64,000 nucleotides of DNA, taken from JABSSA01 sp039984715 (GTDB lineage: Bacteria; Pseudomonadota; Alphaproteobacteria; Rhodobacterales; Rhodobacteraceae). Made by a program: the position numbers and the translations under genes. The stretch is from positions 62,001 through 126,000 of the forward strand of contig JBDWUA010000001.1 in assembly GCA_039984715.1 (NCBI GenBank). The letters run 5' to 3'. Shown here in pieces: positions 36,701-45,421 of this stretch. Under the pieces are notes generated by a model. That model searched no databases. It saw only the letters and a list, made by a program, of their open reading frames with translations, and was not told the DNA's origin. Numbering within the stretch: the first letter of the stretch is position 1; the number at the start of each line of letters is the position of its first letter.

Positions 36701-36818
36701 TTTGGCATGTTCACGCCATTGTTCAAGGTTTATTTGTTTGTTTTCTTTAGCTTGGCCCTAAGTTCGATATTTTATGTCGCGAATGAATTTGGGCAGTTGA
36801 GGCTGCCGTAGAATTGAG

Positions 36819-36832
36819 CGATAACGCTAACA
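36819..36832 (+). promoter_or_regulatory. LacI-type operator candidate before pyk
   Basis: CGATAACGCTAACA has the central CG and TA-N4-TA symmetry of LacI-family operators, with the right half TAACA intact. It lies 20 bp before the pyk start. In alphaproteobacteria pyruvate kinase and other central-carbon genes are controlled by the LacI-family proteins CceR (Rhodobacter) and PckR (Sinorhizobium); assignment to that regulator is inference. Confidence 0.4.
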
Positions 36833-36852
36833 CTTCCACAAAGGGGATAACA

Positions 36853-38298
36853 ATGAAACGCGCACGCAATGTAAAAATCGTGGCAACGCTGGGGCCTTCT
36901 TCATCAACATACGAAGTGATCCGTAGCTTGCACGAAGCGGGCGCGGATGTGTTCCGCCTGAATATGAGCCACGGCGCTCATGACGAAATCGCGGAACGTC
37001 ACAAGATCATTCGGCAAGTCGAAGAAGACACGAATTCCGCCATCGCGATTCTTGCAGATTTGCAGGGGCCGAAATTGCGTGTTGGAACGTTCGCGGAAGA
37101 GTCCGAAGAGTTGGTCGAAGGTGCGGATTTCCGGCTGGACCTGGATTCAACCGACGGCACATTGGAACGTGTCTGCCTGCCGCACCCGGAAATTTTTGAG
37201 GCGTTGCAACCGGGCGCTACTCTTCTTGTGAACGACGGGAAGATTCGCCTGAAGGTCAAACATTGTGGTGTCGACTTCGCAGATTGCGTTGTTGTTGCAG
37301 GTGGAACGATTTCCAACCGAAAAGGTGTCAACGTTCCAGACGTTGAATTGCCATTGGCGGCTCTGTCTGAAAAAGACCTCAAGGATCTCGAATTCGTTTG
37401 TAATTTGGGTGTCGACTGGCTGGCGCTTAGCTTTGTTCAGCGTGCCAGCGATGTCGAGCAGGCGCGTCAGTTGGCGCAAGGTCGCGCCGCGATCTTGTCC
37501 AAGATCGAAAAACCAAGTGCCGTCGAAAAATTTGAAGAAATTCTGTCGGCCAGTGATGGCATCATGGTCGCACGTGGTGATTTGGGTGTCGAACTGCCTG
37601 TGCATGCAGTTCCGCCAATTCAAAAACGTCTTGTCCGCAAATGTCGCTCTGTTGCGAAACCGGTGATTGTGGCGACGCAGATGTTGGAAAGCATGATTGA
37701 AAGCCCGATGCCGACACGCGCCGAAGTCAGCGACGTGGCGACAGCGATCTATGAAGGCGCAGACGCTGTTATGTTGAGCGCGGAAAGTGCCGCCGGACAA
37801 TATCCAATCGAAGCTGTGTCGACTATGAACAATGTTGCGACCGAAGTTGAAGGTGATCCGACATATCGTGACATTATCAACGCAAGCCGCACAGGCGTCA
37901 AAACGACAATTGCGGATGGCATTGTGTCTGCCGCACGCGAAATTGCGGAGACCACGAATATCAAAGCGATTTGTTGCTATACGCAATCGGGTACAACTGC
38001 TTTGCTTGTTGCGCGGGAACGTCCACGTGTGCCGATTATTGCTTTGACGTCCTTACAACGCACGGCCCGTCGATTGGCCCTGTCTTGGGGATGTACCTGT
38101 GTGATGATCGAAGGCATGGAACGCTTTAAAATGGCAGTTGTTGGTGCCGCGCGTGCCGCACGCGAAGTTGGATTGGCGGGCCCTGAAGATCAGATCGTTG
38201 TTACAGCCGGTGTTCCGTTCAATGTGACGGGCACAACAAACATCTTACGTGTAGCACCTTGCGACGAACGTTTGATTTTCAGCACCGACCCAGAGTAA
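36853..38298 (+). CDS. pyk: pyruvate kinase
   Basis: A 481-residue glycolytic enzyme that converts phosphoenolpyruvate and ADP to pyruvate and ATP. Signature segments are KIVATLGPSSSTYE, FRLNMSHGAHDE, ADLQGPKLRVG, the catalytic-lysine motif ILSKIEKPSAVEKFEEI, MVARGDLGVELP, and ATQMLESMIESPMPTRAEVSDVA. The C-terminal allosteric domain is complete. I use ATG at 36853, which follows AAGGGGATAAC; a TTG start 13 codons upstream is rejected. A LacI-type site lies in the leader. Confidence 0.96.
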   Translation: MKRARNVKIVATLGPSSSTYEVIRSLHEAGADVFRLNMSHGAHDEIAERHKIIRQVEEDTNSAIAILADLQGPKLRVGTFAEESEELVEGADFRLDLDSTDGTLERVCLPHPEIFEALQPGATLLVNDGKIRLKVKHCGVDFADCVVVAGGTISNRKGVNVPDVELPLAALSEKDLKDLEFVCNLGVDWLALSFVQRASDVEQARQLAQGRAAILSKIEKPSAVEKFEEILSASDGIMVARGDLGVELPVHAVPPIQKRLVRKCRSVAKPVIVATQMLESMIESPMPTRAEVSDVATAIYEGADAVMLSAESAAGQYPIEAVSTMNNVATEVEGDPTYRDIINASRTGVKTTIADGIVSAAREIAETTNIKAICCYTQSGTTALLVARERPRVPIIALTSLQRTARRLALSWGCTCVMIEGMERFKMAVVGAARAAREVGLAGPEDQIVVTAGVPFNVTGTTNILRVAPCDERLIFSTDPE

Positions 38299-38300
38299 CA

Positions 38301-38325
38301 TCTCGCTCAATAGGTTAGAGCGAGA
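38301..38325 (+). other. hairpin between pyk and the small membrane protein gene
   Basis: TCTCGCTC pairs perfectly with GAGCGAGA around a 9-nt loop. It starts 2 nt past the pyk stop and its 3' arm covers the only purine-rich stretch before the next ATG (38334). There is no T tract, so it is more likely to affect mRNA stability or translation of the next gene than termination. Confidence 0.5.
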
Positions 38326-38333
38326 CGAATATT

Positions 38334-38555
38334 ATGACACCTGACATGGCCTTGGTTATCGGCTTGATTCTTGCTGGGTTAGCGGTGCCCTCTATGTTGT
38401 CAGCCTTTTCTGACAAGCGGGCCCCGCGTGCTTCGGCCTTGACCATTTTGATAGCTGGCGGGTTGTTGTTGTTTGCAATCAAAACCCAACCGGGCGGCTA
38501 TACTTTGCAGGACATCCCCAATGCTTTTGTAAGGGTTATTGGCCAGATCCTTTAG
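38334..38555 (+). CDS. small two-helix membrane protein of unknown function
   Basis: A 73-residue protein with two hydrophobic helices (about 5-25 and 35-50), joined by the basic loop DKRAPRAS, and a short amphipathic tail. The layout suggests both helices span the inner membrane. I do not recognise a named family. It follows pyk by 35 bp and is probably cotranscribed. Its 3' end overlaps the convergent PEP-mutase-like gene by 4 bp. Confidence 0.65.
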   Translation: MTPDMALVIGLILAGLAVPSMLSAFSDKRAPRASALTILIAGGLLLFAIKTQPGGYTLQDIPNAFVRVIGQIL

Positions 38556-39313
38556 GCCAGTTCCTGAAAACTGTTGGAAAGATCGCCCATGGCTTTTCTG
38601 AACGGCTGCGGGCCATAACTGACGCGCGACACACCGCATTCTGCGGCAACTTTCGGCGAGGACAGTGGCCCCATCATCATGACGTTTACCGGCAAGGCGA
38701 CTTGGCTTGTTACCTTTTGGATCAATCCAAGATCGGTCAATCCCGGAACAAAGAACCCGTCTGCGCCTGCATCTGAGTAGGCATTTGCACGTTCAAACGT
38801 TTCATCCATAAGTTCGGAATGATCTGCGTCTTTCGGAGCTTTTAAAAATAGGTCAGTGCGTGCATTGATAAAGAGAGGGATACCTGCGTCTTCGGCTGCT
38901 TTGCGCGCGGCCTCGATGCGGGCAACCTGTCCCGAAATGGGATGCAGCCCCTGACCACCGACAATTTGATCCTCAAAATTGATACCAATCGCACCGGCAT
39001 TGATGACTTGCGCCACGTGCTTGCGCACATCTGATGCAGAGTCTGCGTAAGCGCCTTCAAAGTCTATACTCACAGGGACATCAACTGTCAGGGCAATGCG
39101 CTTCACGATTTGCAGCACGAAGTCCAATGGAATGCCGTGACCATCTTTGTACCCTTGCGCCGCTGCGACAGACCAACTGCCGGTTGCCACCGCTGATGCT
39201 CCAGCTTGTACAAGCGTCTTGGCGCTTCCTGCATCCCAAATATTGTATAGGACTATGGGGTCTCCTTTTTTGTGCATCTCTTTGAAAGTTTGGGCTTTGC
39301 TGGCTTGGTTCAT
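38552..39313 (-). CDS. isocitrate lyase/PEP mutase superfamily protein
   Basis: A 253-residue TIM-barrel protein. Superfamily features are YNIWDAGSAKTLVQAGASAVATGS, VSIDFEGAYAD (metal Asp/Glu), GINFEDQIVGGQGLHP, and FINARTDLF. The usual lyase loop K-[KR]-C-G is not present: VGGQG stands there, so it belongs to the subgroup without the catalytic Cys, and PEP mutase or 2-methylisocitrate lyase activity should not be assumed. Its start overlaps the ada stop by 4 bp (ATGA), so the two are coupled. The true reaction is unknown. Confidence 0.82.
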   Translation of the reverse strand: MNQASKAQTFKEMHKKGDPIVLYNIWDAGSAKTLVQAGASAVATGSWSVAAAQGYKDGHGIPLDFVLQIVKRIALTVDVPVSIDFEGAYADSASDVRKHVAQVINAGAIGINFEDQIVGGQGLHPISGQVARIEAARKAAEDAGIPLFINARTDLFLKAPKDADHSELMDETFERANAYSDAGADGFFVPGLTDLGLIQKVTSQVALPVNVMMMGPLSSPKVAAECGVSRVSYGPQPFRKAMGDLSNSFQELA

Positions 39314-40383
39314 TCTTTGTCTCCTCGGTGTCGGTTTTTATAATGTTGTTCGATTTCGATAAGTTTCTGTTTTCGCCACAAACCGCCGCCATACCCGGTC
39401 AAAGATCCATCAGCGGCTATAACCCGGTGACACGGCACTATGATCGCGATTTGGTTCGCGCCGTTGGCCCGTGCAACTGCGCGCGTTGCATCAGGCCGTC
39501 CGATATTGGTCGCAATTTCTGTATAGGTCCTTGTTGTGCCGGCCGGGATTTGTTGCAGCTCTGTCCAAACTGACTTCGAAAACGGAGTCCCATTGAAAGC
39601 CAGCGGCGTTTCGAAGCTTGGATTTGTTCCCGAAAAGAATGCACCAAGCTCAGCACGTACTTGTTCGGCTGGCGCGCTTTTCCCAATACTGAGGTCGCAT
39701 TTGGTCACCCTTTGCAGTGTCTCTAGCTCTGTCGGAAGGGCTTTGCGGTCGACGAATTCCAAAATGTGTAAATGGCTAGGGGAACAGACGGCGACCATGT
39801 CGCCCAGTGGCGTGGTAATCCAATCCACCTTCAATAAAGTGTCGCCCTTCAATGAGCTGGGCGAGCGACCAATGAGTTTGCCAAAAGCCTGTCGAAACGC
39901 GCTTGGTGATTCAAATCCAGCGCTTAGTTGGGCTTCAATGACTTTGGATTTGTCCGCAAGGACAGTAAAGCTCTGTTGAAGTCGCCTTTGCCGTGCCATT
40001 TGCAAGAAGGTCATGCCAAATTGACGTTTGAAGTTTTTTCGGATTGCTGAAGGGTCATATCCCATCCGTGCAATATCAATTTCAGTCCATCGATAATCTG
40101 GTTGCTTTTCAAGTGCACTTAACAATTCTGAAACTGCCGGGTCTGACTGTGCTGCGGGTTGCACCGGATGACACCGTTTACAGGGGCGAAATCCGGCATC
40201 GATACAATGCGCCACCGACGCAAAGAATGTGCAGTTTTCCGATTTCGGTTTGCGTGCAGGACAGGTCAAACGACAAAAGACACCAGTTGTCGAAACGCCA
40301 ACAAAAGCAACACCGTCATACCGTTCGTCACGTGCCAACAGCGCTTTATAAAGTGCTTCGTGATTTGGTAATTCAAACAACAT
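39310..40383 (-). CDS. ada: Ada: methyltransferase and transcriptional activator
   Basis: A 357-residue adaptive-response protein. The N-terminal domain has the four zinc cysteines C37, C41, C68 and C71, where one Cys accepts methyl groups from DNA phosphotriesters. An AraC-type helix-turn-helix follows (about 95-180), then the O6-methylguanine methyltransferase domain with acceptor C318 in IIVPCHRV. Methylated Ada would activate its own operon. The downstream overlapping gene is a PEP-mutase-like protein, which may belong to the alkylation response. Confidence 0.93.
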   Translation of the reverse strand: MLFELPNHEALYKALLARDERYDGVAFVGVSTTGVFCRLTCPARKPKSENCTFFASVAHCIDAGFRPCKRCHPVQPAAQSDPAVSELLSALEKQPDYRWTEIDIARMGYDPSAIRKNFKRQFGMTFLQMARQRRLQQSFTVLADKSKVIEAQLSAGFESPSAFRQAFGKLIGRSPSSLKGDTLLKVDWITTPLGDMVAVCSPSHLHILEFVDRKALPTELETLQRVTKCDLSIGKSAPAEQVRAELGAFFSGTNPSFETPLAFNGTPFSKSVWTELQQIPAGTTRTYTEIATNIGRPDATRAVARANGANQIAIIVPCHRVIAADGSLTGYGGGLWRKQKLIEIEQHYKNRHRGDKE

Positions 40384-40461
40384 GCCTCACAGATAACATC
40401 TTGCCCCACTAACGCCGCCGAAAAACGGGACGCTATTTATCATTCTTTACCCAAGAAACAC

Positions 40462-40490
40462 TTGCCATCCGTTGCTGCTCTGCCTATAGC
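40462..40490 (+). promoter_or_regulatory. sigma-70-type promoter of rpmI-rplT
   Basis: TTGCCA and TATAGC are separated by exactly 17 bp, about 75 bp before the rpmI start. The resulting leader of some 65 nt contains GC-rich inverted segments (GGCCGGCC near 40510) that could serve ribosomal-protein feedback, though I see no known leader motif. Confidence 0.6.
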
Positions 40491-40565
40491 AGCGCTTCGT
40501 TCGGGTGGCCGGCCAGTGTGGCATGCCGAGTCGCCTTACAACCGAACTCAAACTAGGAGACGGAA

Positions 40566-40766
40566 ATGCCCAAGATGAAGACCAAGTCGAGCGCGAAGAA
40601 GCGCTTTAAAGTGACGGCGACCGGGAAGGTCATCGGTGGTCAGGCCGGAAAACGCCACGGCATGATCAAACGCACTCGTAAATTTATTCGCAACGCACGT
40701 GGAACGACAGAACTGTCCGCACCTGATGCGAAAATCGTCAAGGGCTTTATGCCCTACGACCGCTAA
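40566..40766 (+). CDS. rpmI: 50S ribosomal protein L35
   Basis: A 66-residue basic ribosomal protein. It matches L35 throughout: MPKMKTKSSAKKRFKVTATG at the start, then GKRHGMIKRTRKFIRNARG. The ribosome-binding site AGGAGACGGAA is strong. It is followed 14 bp later by rplT. Unlike in many bacteria, infC does not precede it; ada on the opposite strand does. Confidence 0.97.
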   Translation: MPKMKTKSSAKKRFKVTATGKVIGGQAGKRHGMIKRTRKFIRNARGTTELSAPDAKIVKGFMPYDR

Positions 40767-40780
40767 GAGGAGCCTGAGAC

Positions 40781-41146
40781 ATGTCGCGAGTAAAAGGCGG
40801 AACAACGACGCATGCGCGTCACAAGAAGGTCATCAAGGCCGCTAAAGGCTATTATGGCCGTCGTAAATCGACGTTCAAAGTCGCACGTCAAGCGGTCGAT
40901 AAGGCGAACCAATACGCCACACGTGACCGGAAGAATCGCAAGCGGAATTTCCGCGCACTTTGGATTCAGCGGATCAACGCTGCGGTACGTTCACATGACG
41001 AAGCGCTGACATACAGCCGTTTCATCAACGGTTTGAACCTTGCCGGTATCGAAGTTGACCGTAAAGTTTTGGCTGATCTTGCTGTGAACGAACCTGAAGC
41101 GTTTGCTGCAATTGTTGACCAAGCCAAAGGCGCTTTGGCCGCTTAA
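40781..41146 (+). CDS. rplT: 50S ribosomal protein L20
   Basis: A 121-residue ribosomal protein needed early in 50S assembly. Family segments are SRVKGGTTTHARHKKVIKAA, GYYGRRKSTFKVARQAVDKA, and RKRNFRALWIQRINAAVR. It forms an operon with rpmI and ends at an intrinsic terminator. pheS does not follow here. Confidence 0.97.
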   Translation: MSRVKGGTTTHARHKKVIKAAKGYYGRRKSTFKVARQAVDKANQYATRDRKNRKRNFRALWIQRINAAVRSHDEALTYSRFINGLNLAGIEVDRKVLADLAVNEPEAFAAIVDQAKGALAA

Positions 41147-41167
41147 TTGCTGTCAAAATTAGATTTG

Positions 41168-41199
41168 AAAAGGCGCGAGCATTGCTTTGCGCCTTTTTT
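41168..41199 (+). terminator. intrinsic terminator of rpmI-rplT
   Basis: AAAAGGCGC pairs with GCGCCTTTT around a 12-nt loop and runs into six Ts, 21 nt after the rplT stop codon. The A run on the other side means it may also terminate the convergent RTX protease transcript. Confidence 0.88.
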
Positions 41200-41270
41200 G
41201 TTGCGTGTTCAGTCCTTGTGATCGCGCATGATCGGGGCAGGGCCCGCCTAACGTCGTGGTGCAAGCCGCG

Positions 41271-44200
41271 TTAGGCCAACCAATCCGTGCTTAAATCGAC
41301 ATCTGGTTTCATGCGGGTGAGTTCGACAATATCGATGCCGTCAGCGCCACCTGCTCCATCCAAATCAAGAACCAGTTTCGCGCCTGCATCCGTATCCACA
41401 AGGTGAAAGACCTCTGCGGCAATTGCATCTTCTAAGGTGTATGCGGACCCAGACAACAGCGCGGATACGTCCAGCACGTCGCCAAAATCTGCCCGGAAAT
41501 CGAGGATGGTGTCCGGAGTGTCTTGGGTGCTGCTGAACACAAAGGTATCCGCGCCTCCACCGCCGCGCATCGTATCAATACCCGCGCCCCCTTCGATGTG
41601 ATCATCGCCATTTCCGCCGATCAAACTGTCATTTCCAGCGCCGCCATAGATTGAATCCGCGCCGGTGCCAGCAGTCACCGTGTCATTCCCGCCATCGCCA
41701 TAAATTACGTCATCGCCACCAGATGCCGATACATAATCATCACCATTTCCAGCAATGACAGTGTCGTCCCCAATCTGAGCAAGAAGGCGGTCCGCACCTT
41801 CGCCTCCATCGATCAAATCGTCACCAGCACCACCGTCAATGGTGTCTTGACCGACACCTCCGTAAACTTCGTCATTGCCTGTGTCTGCACGCACTGAATC
41901 AGCGCCACTTCCGCCATCAACGGTATCGTCACCCTTTCCAGCGTTCAGGCTGTCATTCCCGGCACCACCAAATAGCTCGTCGCCGTCATTTCCACCTTCA
42001 AGTGTGTCGTCTCCCATACCGCCGATCAACGCGTCAAAGCCGTCACCGCCCTGCAACTTGTCATGACCGTCTGCGCCGGACATGGTGTCGTCGCCTGTGT
42101 CGCCACGCATATAGTCATCGCCTTCACCGCCAGACATGTCGTCATCGCCTGCACCGCCATACAAACTGTCATTGTCAGAGCCGCCGATGACGGTGTCATC
42201 GCCATCATCTGTTCTGATGAAATTCAGGCCGTCGCCCGCGTCAACGTAATCATCACCACCACCTGAATAAACACGGTCATCCCCGGCCCCAACTTCGATA
42301 GTGTCGTTGCCGCCGTTGCTTCGAACGAAATCAGAGCCGTCTCCGCCATACACGAGGTTATGGCCATCACCGCCATAAAGCCGGTCATTTCCAGCGCCGC
42401 CGTCAAGTGTATCATCGCCATCGTCGCCACGCAGGAAGTCGTTCCCGGATCCAGCGCTTAGGCTGTCATCGCCTGCACCGCCAAACCCGCGGTTGTTTCC
42501 TTCGCCAAGGTGGATCGTGTCGTTGCCTTCGAAAGACTTGGCAAAATCGTCACCGTTGCCGCCATAGATGAGGTTGTCACCAGTTCCACCGTTGATGTTG
42601 TCATCGCCTTCATCACCAGTGATCGTATCATTTCCGACACCACCATATATTCGATCATCACCGTTGCCGCCGGTTATGCTGTCGTCGCCCTCGTCTCCGT
42701 AAAGGCGGTCTTTTCCGTCGCCACCGTTCTGCGTGTCGTTGCCAAGGCGGCCGTTAAGGCGGTCGTCTCCTGAACCGCCATCCATGCTATCCGCGCCTTC
42801 GCCTCCGTCCAACAAGTCGTTGTCTGCACCGCCTGACATCGTGTCATCACCAAGCTGACCCAGAAGACGATCTGTGCCATCGCCCCCGGACAGGACATCG
42901 TCTCCGCCGCCTCCATCCAACAAATCGCGATCGCCCCCTGCGGTCAGGTGGTCGTCTCCTTCGCCGCCGTACAGAATATCGCGGCCACTGCCAGTAGACA
43001 GCGTGTCATCGCCCTCTAAGCCATAAAGACGGTTGCGCCCCTCGCCCCCGTCCAGATCATTGTCAAGCGCGTTGCCCCAGCCAAGGTCATTGCCAGAGCC
43101 CATGATCATGTTTTCAATTTCTGTCCCATCCGCGATTGTAATCCCTTTTGAGCCAACGCGCCCGGATTCACCCGCTACAAGGCTGACGCGTGTTGCAAGG
43201 GTTACATCGCTCATGTCTAGGACATCGGTTCCGCCATCCGTATCGCGGATTATGCTGCCTGCCTCTGTCCATCCTTCGACCCACTGATCAGTCACAACAT
43301 AGACGGTGTCGACGCTGCCAGTTGGTTGAGGGTCATCTGGGCCTGTGCCAGGGTCCGTGCCAGGATCTGTACCAGGGTCTGTTCCGGGATCTGTCGGAAT
43401 TCCACCACTGATGTCAGTGATCGTTTCCAATGACGCAGTTGTGGTCAAACCATCAATGAAGGCCAGACGAGTTGTCCCAACACCGCCAAAAATATCCATA
43501 TTTACAGTGATATACGCACCGCCAGCACCCGCTTCGAGAAACAGCGTTCCGTCCGCGACTGGATCAGATCCTGTGTAGCCAAGGCTTGCTAACAATGCGG
43601 CGACACCAATTTTGTCACCCTCTGTGATACTGAAATCCAGTATCGTGTCTCCGCCTTCGGTCAGGCTGTTGTACAAAAACAGATCAGCACCGTCACCGCC
43701 ACGAAGTTCATCCGCGCCCACACCGCCTGTGATTGTGTCGTTCCCTGCGCCCGCGTCCACGGTGTCGCGGCCAGCGCCTGCATCAAGCACATTGGCAACC
43801 GCATTGCCGGTCAGATTGTCATTGCCCGACCCAAGGATCGCATTTTCGATCACCGTACCACGGGCAATCGCAAAGTTACCTGTCTTCCCGTCGATGCTCG
43901 AAAAAGTCTCAGCATTGAGGTTCAGGGTTTGATGATTTGTACGCGTTGACAGATTGATGGTGTCGGTTCCGCCACTGTCGAACACCGCAATGGATCGACC
44001 GGACAGAAGATCCATGCCGAATTGAGTCAGGCCGGTACCGTCGCCGTAAACAGTGTCTTCTGTGCGGACATTTGTCGGAGTTCCGTATAGGTTTTGAATG
44101 GCAAGAATATCTGCCATCTGGGCCGTTGCGACATAGGAAAAACTGGCGTCGACATCGGGATTTTGCGACTGTGCGAAATACGACATGATCGTCATTTGCC

Positions 44201-44777
44201 AGCTGTCATTTGTATAATGCGCATCGCGCGAATAATTTGCGCTGCCGTTATAATTGCCCCCGTGGCCCAGACCCAAGGCATGGCCGATTTCATGAATGTA
44301 GGTTTGCAAGTAATACGCACCGTAATTCACCCATGCATCGTCAACGTTGATTGTGGACCGGGTGATCGTTGATCCGATTGTGTAAGACTGCGCATACGCG
44401 CCCGAATTGTTGTCATCAAACGTAAGATCTGCAGTGCCGTTTGTTTGCTGGAAATTCAGTCCACTGACCGCGGACCAAGCCTCAAGCGCCTGTTCCGCAG
44501 TTTCACGACCAACCGAATTTAACCCGGACAGGTTCACGGTCAGCGTATCGCCACTTGAGACGTCAAACGATCGCTCTGTTCGGCCATTCGATTGCCAATA
44601 CCCCTCCGTCAGTTGGTCCGCGACCTGATCCAAAGAATAGACAGGTCTGCCCGCCGACGTCGCCGTGCTGCTGGACTGATCATAAGTTGCGCTGACAGAG
44701 CCTTCGTTAAGGCTTGGGATGCCGTGGTCATCATAGACCGTGATTTCGGGGTTCAGAGTTTGGCAAAGGGTACACAT
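41271..44777 (-). CDS. RTX serralysin-like metalloprotease (M10)
   Basis: A 1168-residue secreted protein. The N-terminal M10 protease domain (about 40-245) has the zinc motif H162-E-I-G-H166-A-L-G-L-G-H172 and a Met-turn (IMSYFAQ). It is followed by a first calcium-binding RTX block (about 315-440), a TDPG-repeat linker, a second domain (about 490-545) and a very long RTX array of GGxGxDxL nonapeptides (about 550-1090). The C-terminal region (FVFSSTQDTPDTILDFRADFG onwards) resembles a type I secretion target. No Sec signal is present, as expected for type I export. SD AAAGGTGAA precedes the ATG. The protease should be active outside the cell after calcium folding. Confidence 0.92.
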   Translation of the reverse strand: MCTLCQTLNPEITVYDDHGIPSLNEGSVSATYDQSSSTATSAGRPVYSLDQVADQLTEGYWQSNGRTERSFDVSSGDTLTVNLSGLNSVGRETAEQALEAWSAVSGLNFQQTNGTADLTFDDNNSGAYAQSYTIGSTITRSTINVDDAWVNYGAYYLQTYIHEIGHALGLGHGGNYNGSANYSRDAHYTNDSWQMTIMSYFAQSQNPDVDASFSYVATAQMADILAIQNLYGTPTNVRTEDTVYGDGTGLTQFGMDLLSGRSIAVFDSGGTDTINLSTRTNHQTLNLNAETFSSIDGKTGNFAIARGTVIENAILGSGNDNLTGNAVANVLDAGAGRDTVDAGAGNDTITGGVGADELRGGDGADLFLYNSLTEGGDTILDFSITEGDKIGVAALLASLGYTGSDPVADGTLFLEAGAGGAYITVNMDIFGGVGTTRLAFIDGLTTTASLETITDISGGIPTDPGTDPGTDPGTDPGTGPDDPQPTGSVDTVYVVTDQWVEGWTEAGSIIRDTDGGTDVLDMSDVTLATRVSLVAGESGRVGSKGITIADGTEIENMIMGSGNDLGWGNALDNDLDGGEGRNRLYGLEGDDTLSTGSGRDILYGGEGDDHLTAGGDRDLLDGGGGDDVLSGGDGTDRLLGQLGDDTMSGGADNDLLDGGEGADSMDGGSGDDRLNGRLGNDTQNGGDGKDRLYGDEGDDSITGGNGDDRIYGGVGNDTITGDEGDDNINGGTGDNLIYGGNGDDFAKSFEGNDTIHLGEGNNRGFGGAGDDSLSAGSGNDFLRGDDGDDTLDGGAGNDRLYGGDGHNLVYGGDGSDFVRSNGGNDTIEVGAGDDRVYSGGGDDYVDAGDGLNFIRTDDGDDTVIGGSDNDSLYGGAGDDDMSGGEGDDYMRGDTGDDTMSGADGHDKLQGGDGFDALIGGMGDDTLEGGNDGDELFGGAGNDSLNAGKGDDTVDGGSGADSVRADTGNDEVYGGVGQDTIDGGAGDDLIDGGEGADRLLAQIGDDTVIAGNGDDYVSASGGDDVIYGDGGNDTVTAGTGADSIYGGAGNDSLIGGNGDDHIEGGAGIDTMRGGGGADTFVFSSTQDTPDTILDFRADFGDVLDVSALLSGSAYTLEDAIAAEVFHLVDTDAGAKLVLDLDGAGGADGIDIVELTRMKPDVDLSTDWLA
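41560..43060. repeat. RTX calcium-binding repeat array
   Basis: This DNA encodes the long nonapeptide array of the metalloprotease: dozens of units of the type GGxGxDxL, each 27 bp, often in alternating phases. Coding repeats of this kind cause repeated short motifs (GTCATCGCC and similar) and many spurious open frames on the other strand. They are not a CRISPR array. Confidence 0.88.
43348..43395. repeat. four 12-bp tandem repeats encoding a TDPG linker
   Basis: Four consecutive 12-bp units (type CCAGGGTCTGTA, differing at wobble positions) encode a T-D-P-G repeat on the minus strand. They form a flexible linker between the protease-proximal module and the rest of the RTX protein. Copy number could change by slippage without a frameshift. 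Confidence 0.85.
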
Positions 44778-45421
44778 GGAAAAAATTCACCTTTAAAGGC
44801 CGCGTTATTGACGCGGGAACTGGGAAAAAGAACGGTGGTCTGATCCAGCCATGGGAAAGGGGATGCGCGCATTCGTTGGAAAATTTGGCACGGCTTGCAA
44901 AATCCCAGCAACGATAATGCGCAGATCACACAAAGAGTGGTCAAACAGTTGACGTGTCCACACGGAACGAACGTTTCGTGCGTGCTAAAAGTGAGCCAGA
45001 ACATTTGGTGGCAAATGGACATTAAGAATCAGATTCCTCGACCAAGTTTCGGTTGAGATCATTCTGATCCTTTGATGGTTTATGCTTACTGTTGAAGTTT
45101 GGGAATTATTAGGACTGATTAAGACTTTACTGTGTCTGATCCATTAACAGTTCGTTAACTATGGTAACGGGATTTGTAGTGTAATCTATTGATAAGGTTA
45201 TGAATATTGACCGACCTGCCCAAGCGGACACCAAGAGGCGGTATGTTGAGAACGTCTGACGGAATACCCCGCTCAACATATTTGCGGCTAACAGGCGATC
45301 AGCAACGTTTGCCACAGGCCGTTCTGGTTTCGCGCTGAGATATTCAATCATTGGTAGTGAAGTTGCGGAAAAAGCTTGCAAAATTCATGACTTGTGGGAA
45401 TCTTCGTCAGATTTTTTTTAA
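44778..45421. other. 644-bp spacer between two divergent RTX genes
   Basis: No convincing gene is present; two minus-strand frames (near 44753-45022 and 45127-45381) lack support. It must hold the promoters of both RTX genes. The visible regulatory element is a perfect CtrA-type box at 45144-45159. The part nearest the lipase gene is A/T-rich and has no clear ribosome-binding site. Confidence 0.7.
45144..45159. promoter_or_regulatory. CtrA-type binding site
   Basis: TTAACAGTTCGTTAAC matches the full CtrA consensus TTAA-N7-TTAAC without a mismatch. It lies about 265 bp upstream of the lipase-type RTX gene and 365 bp upstream of the protease-type RTX gene. CtrA is the alphaproteobacterial regulator of motility and, in Rhodobacterales, of surface and gene-transfer functions. 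Control of RTX genes is inferred. Confidence 0.5.

Noticed and set aside
37147..37986. 279-residue open frame antisense to pyk
   Set aside because: It is His/Arg/Asn-rich without any domain, has no ribosome-binding site, and the sense frame is a clear pyruvate kinase.
41560..43060. Regularly spaced short repeats that look like a CRISPR array at first sight
   Set aside because: The 27-bp periodicity is in frame with a long reading frame and encodes GGxGxDxL RTX units; the repeats are degenerate and there are no unique spacers.
45127..45381. 84-residue minus-strand frame in the RTX spacer
   Set aside because: No ribosome-binding site or domain; it overlaps the CtrA-type box and probable promoter DNA.
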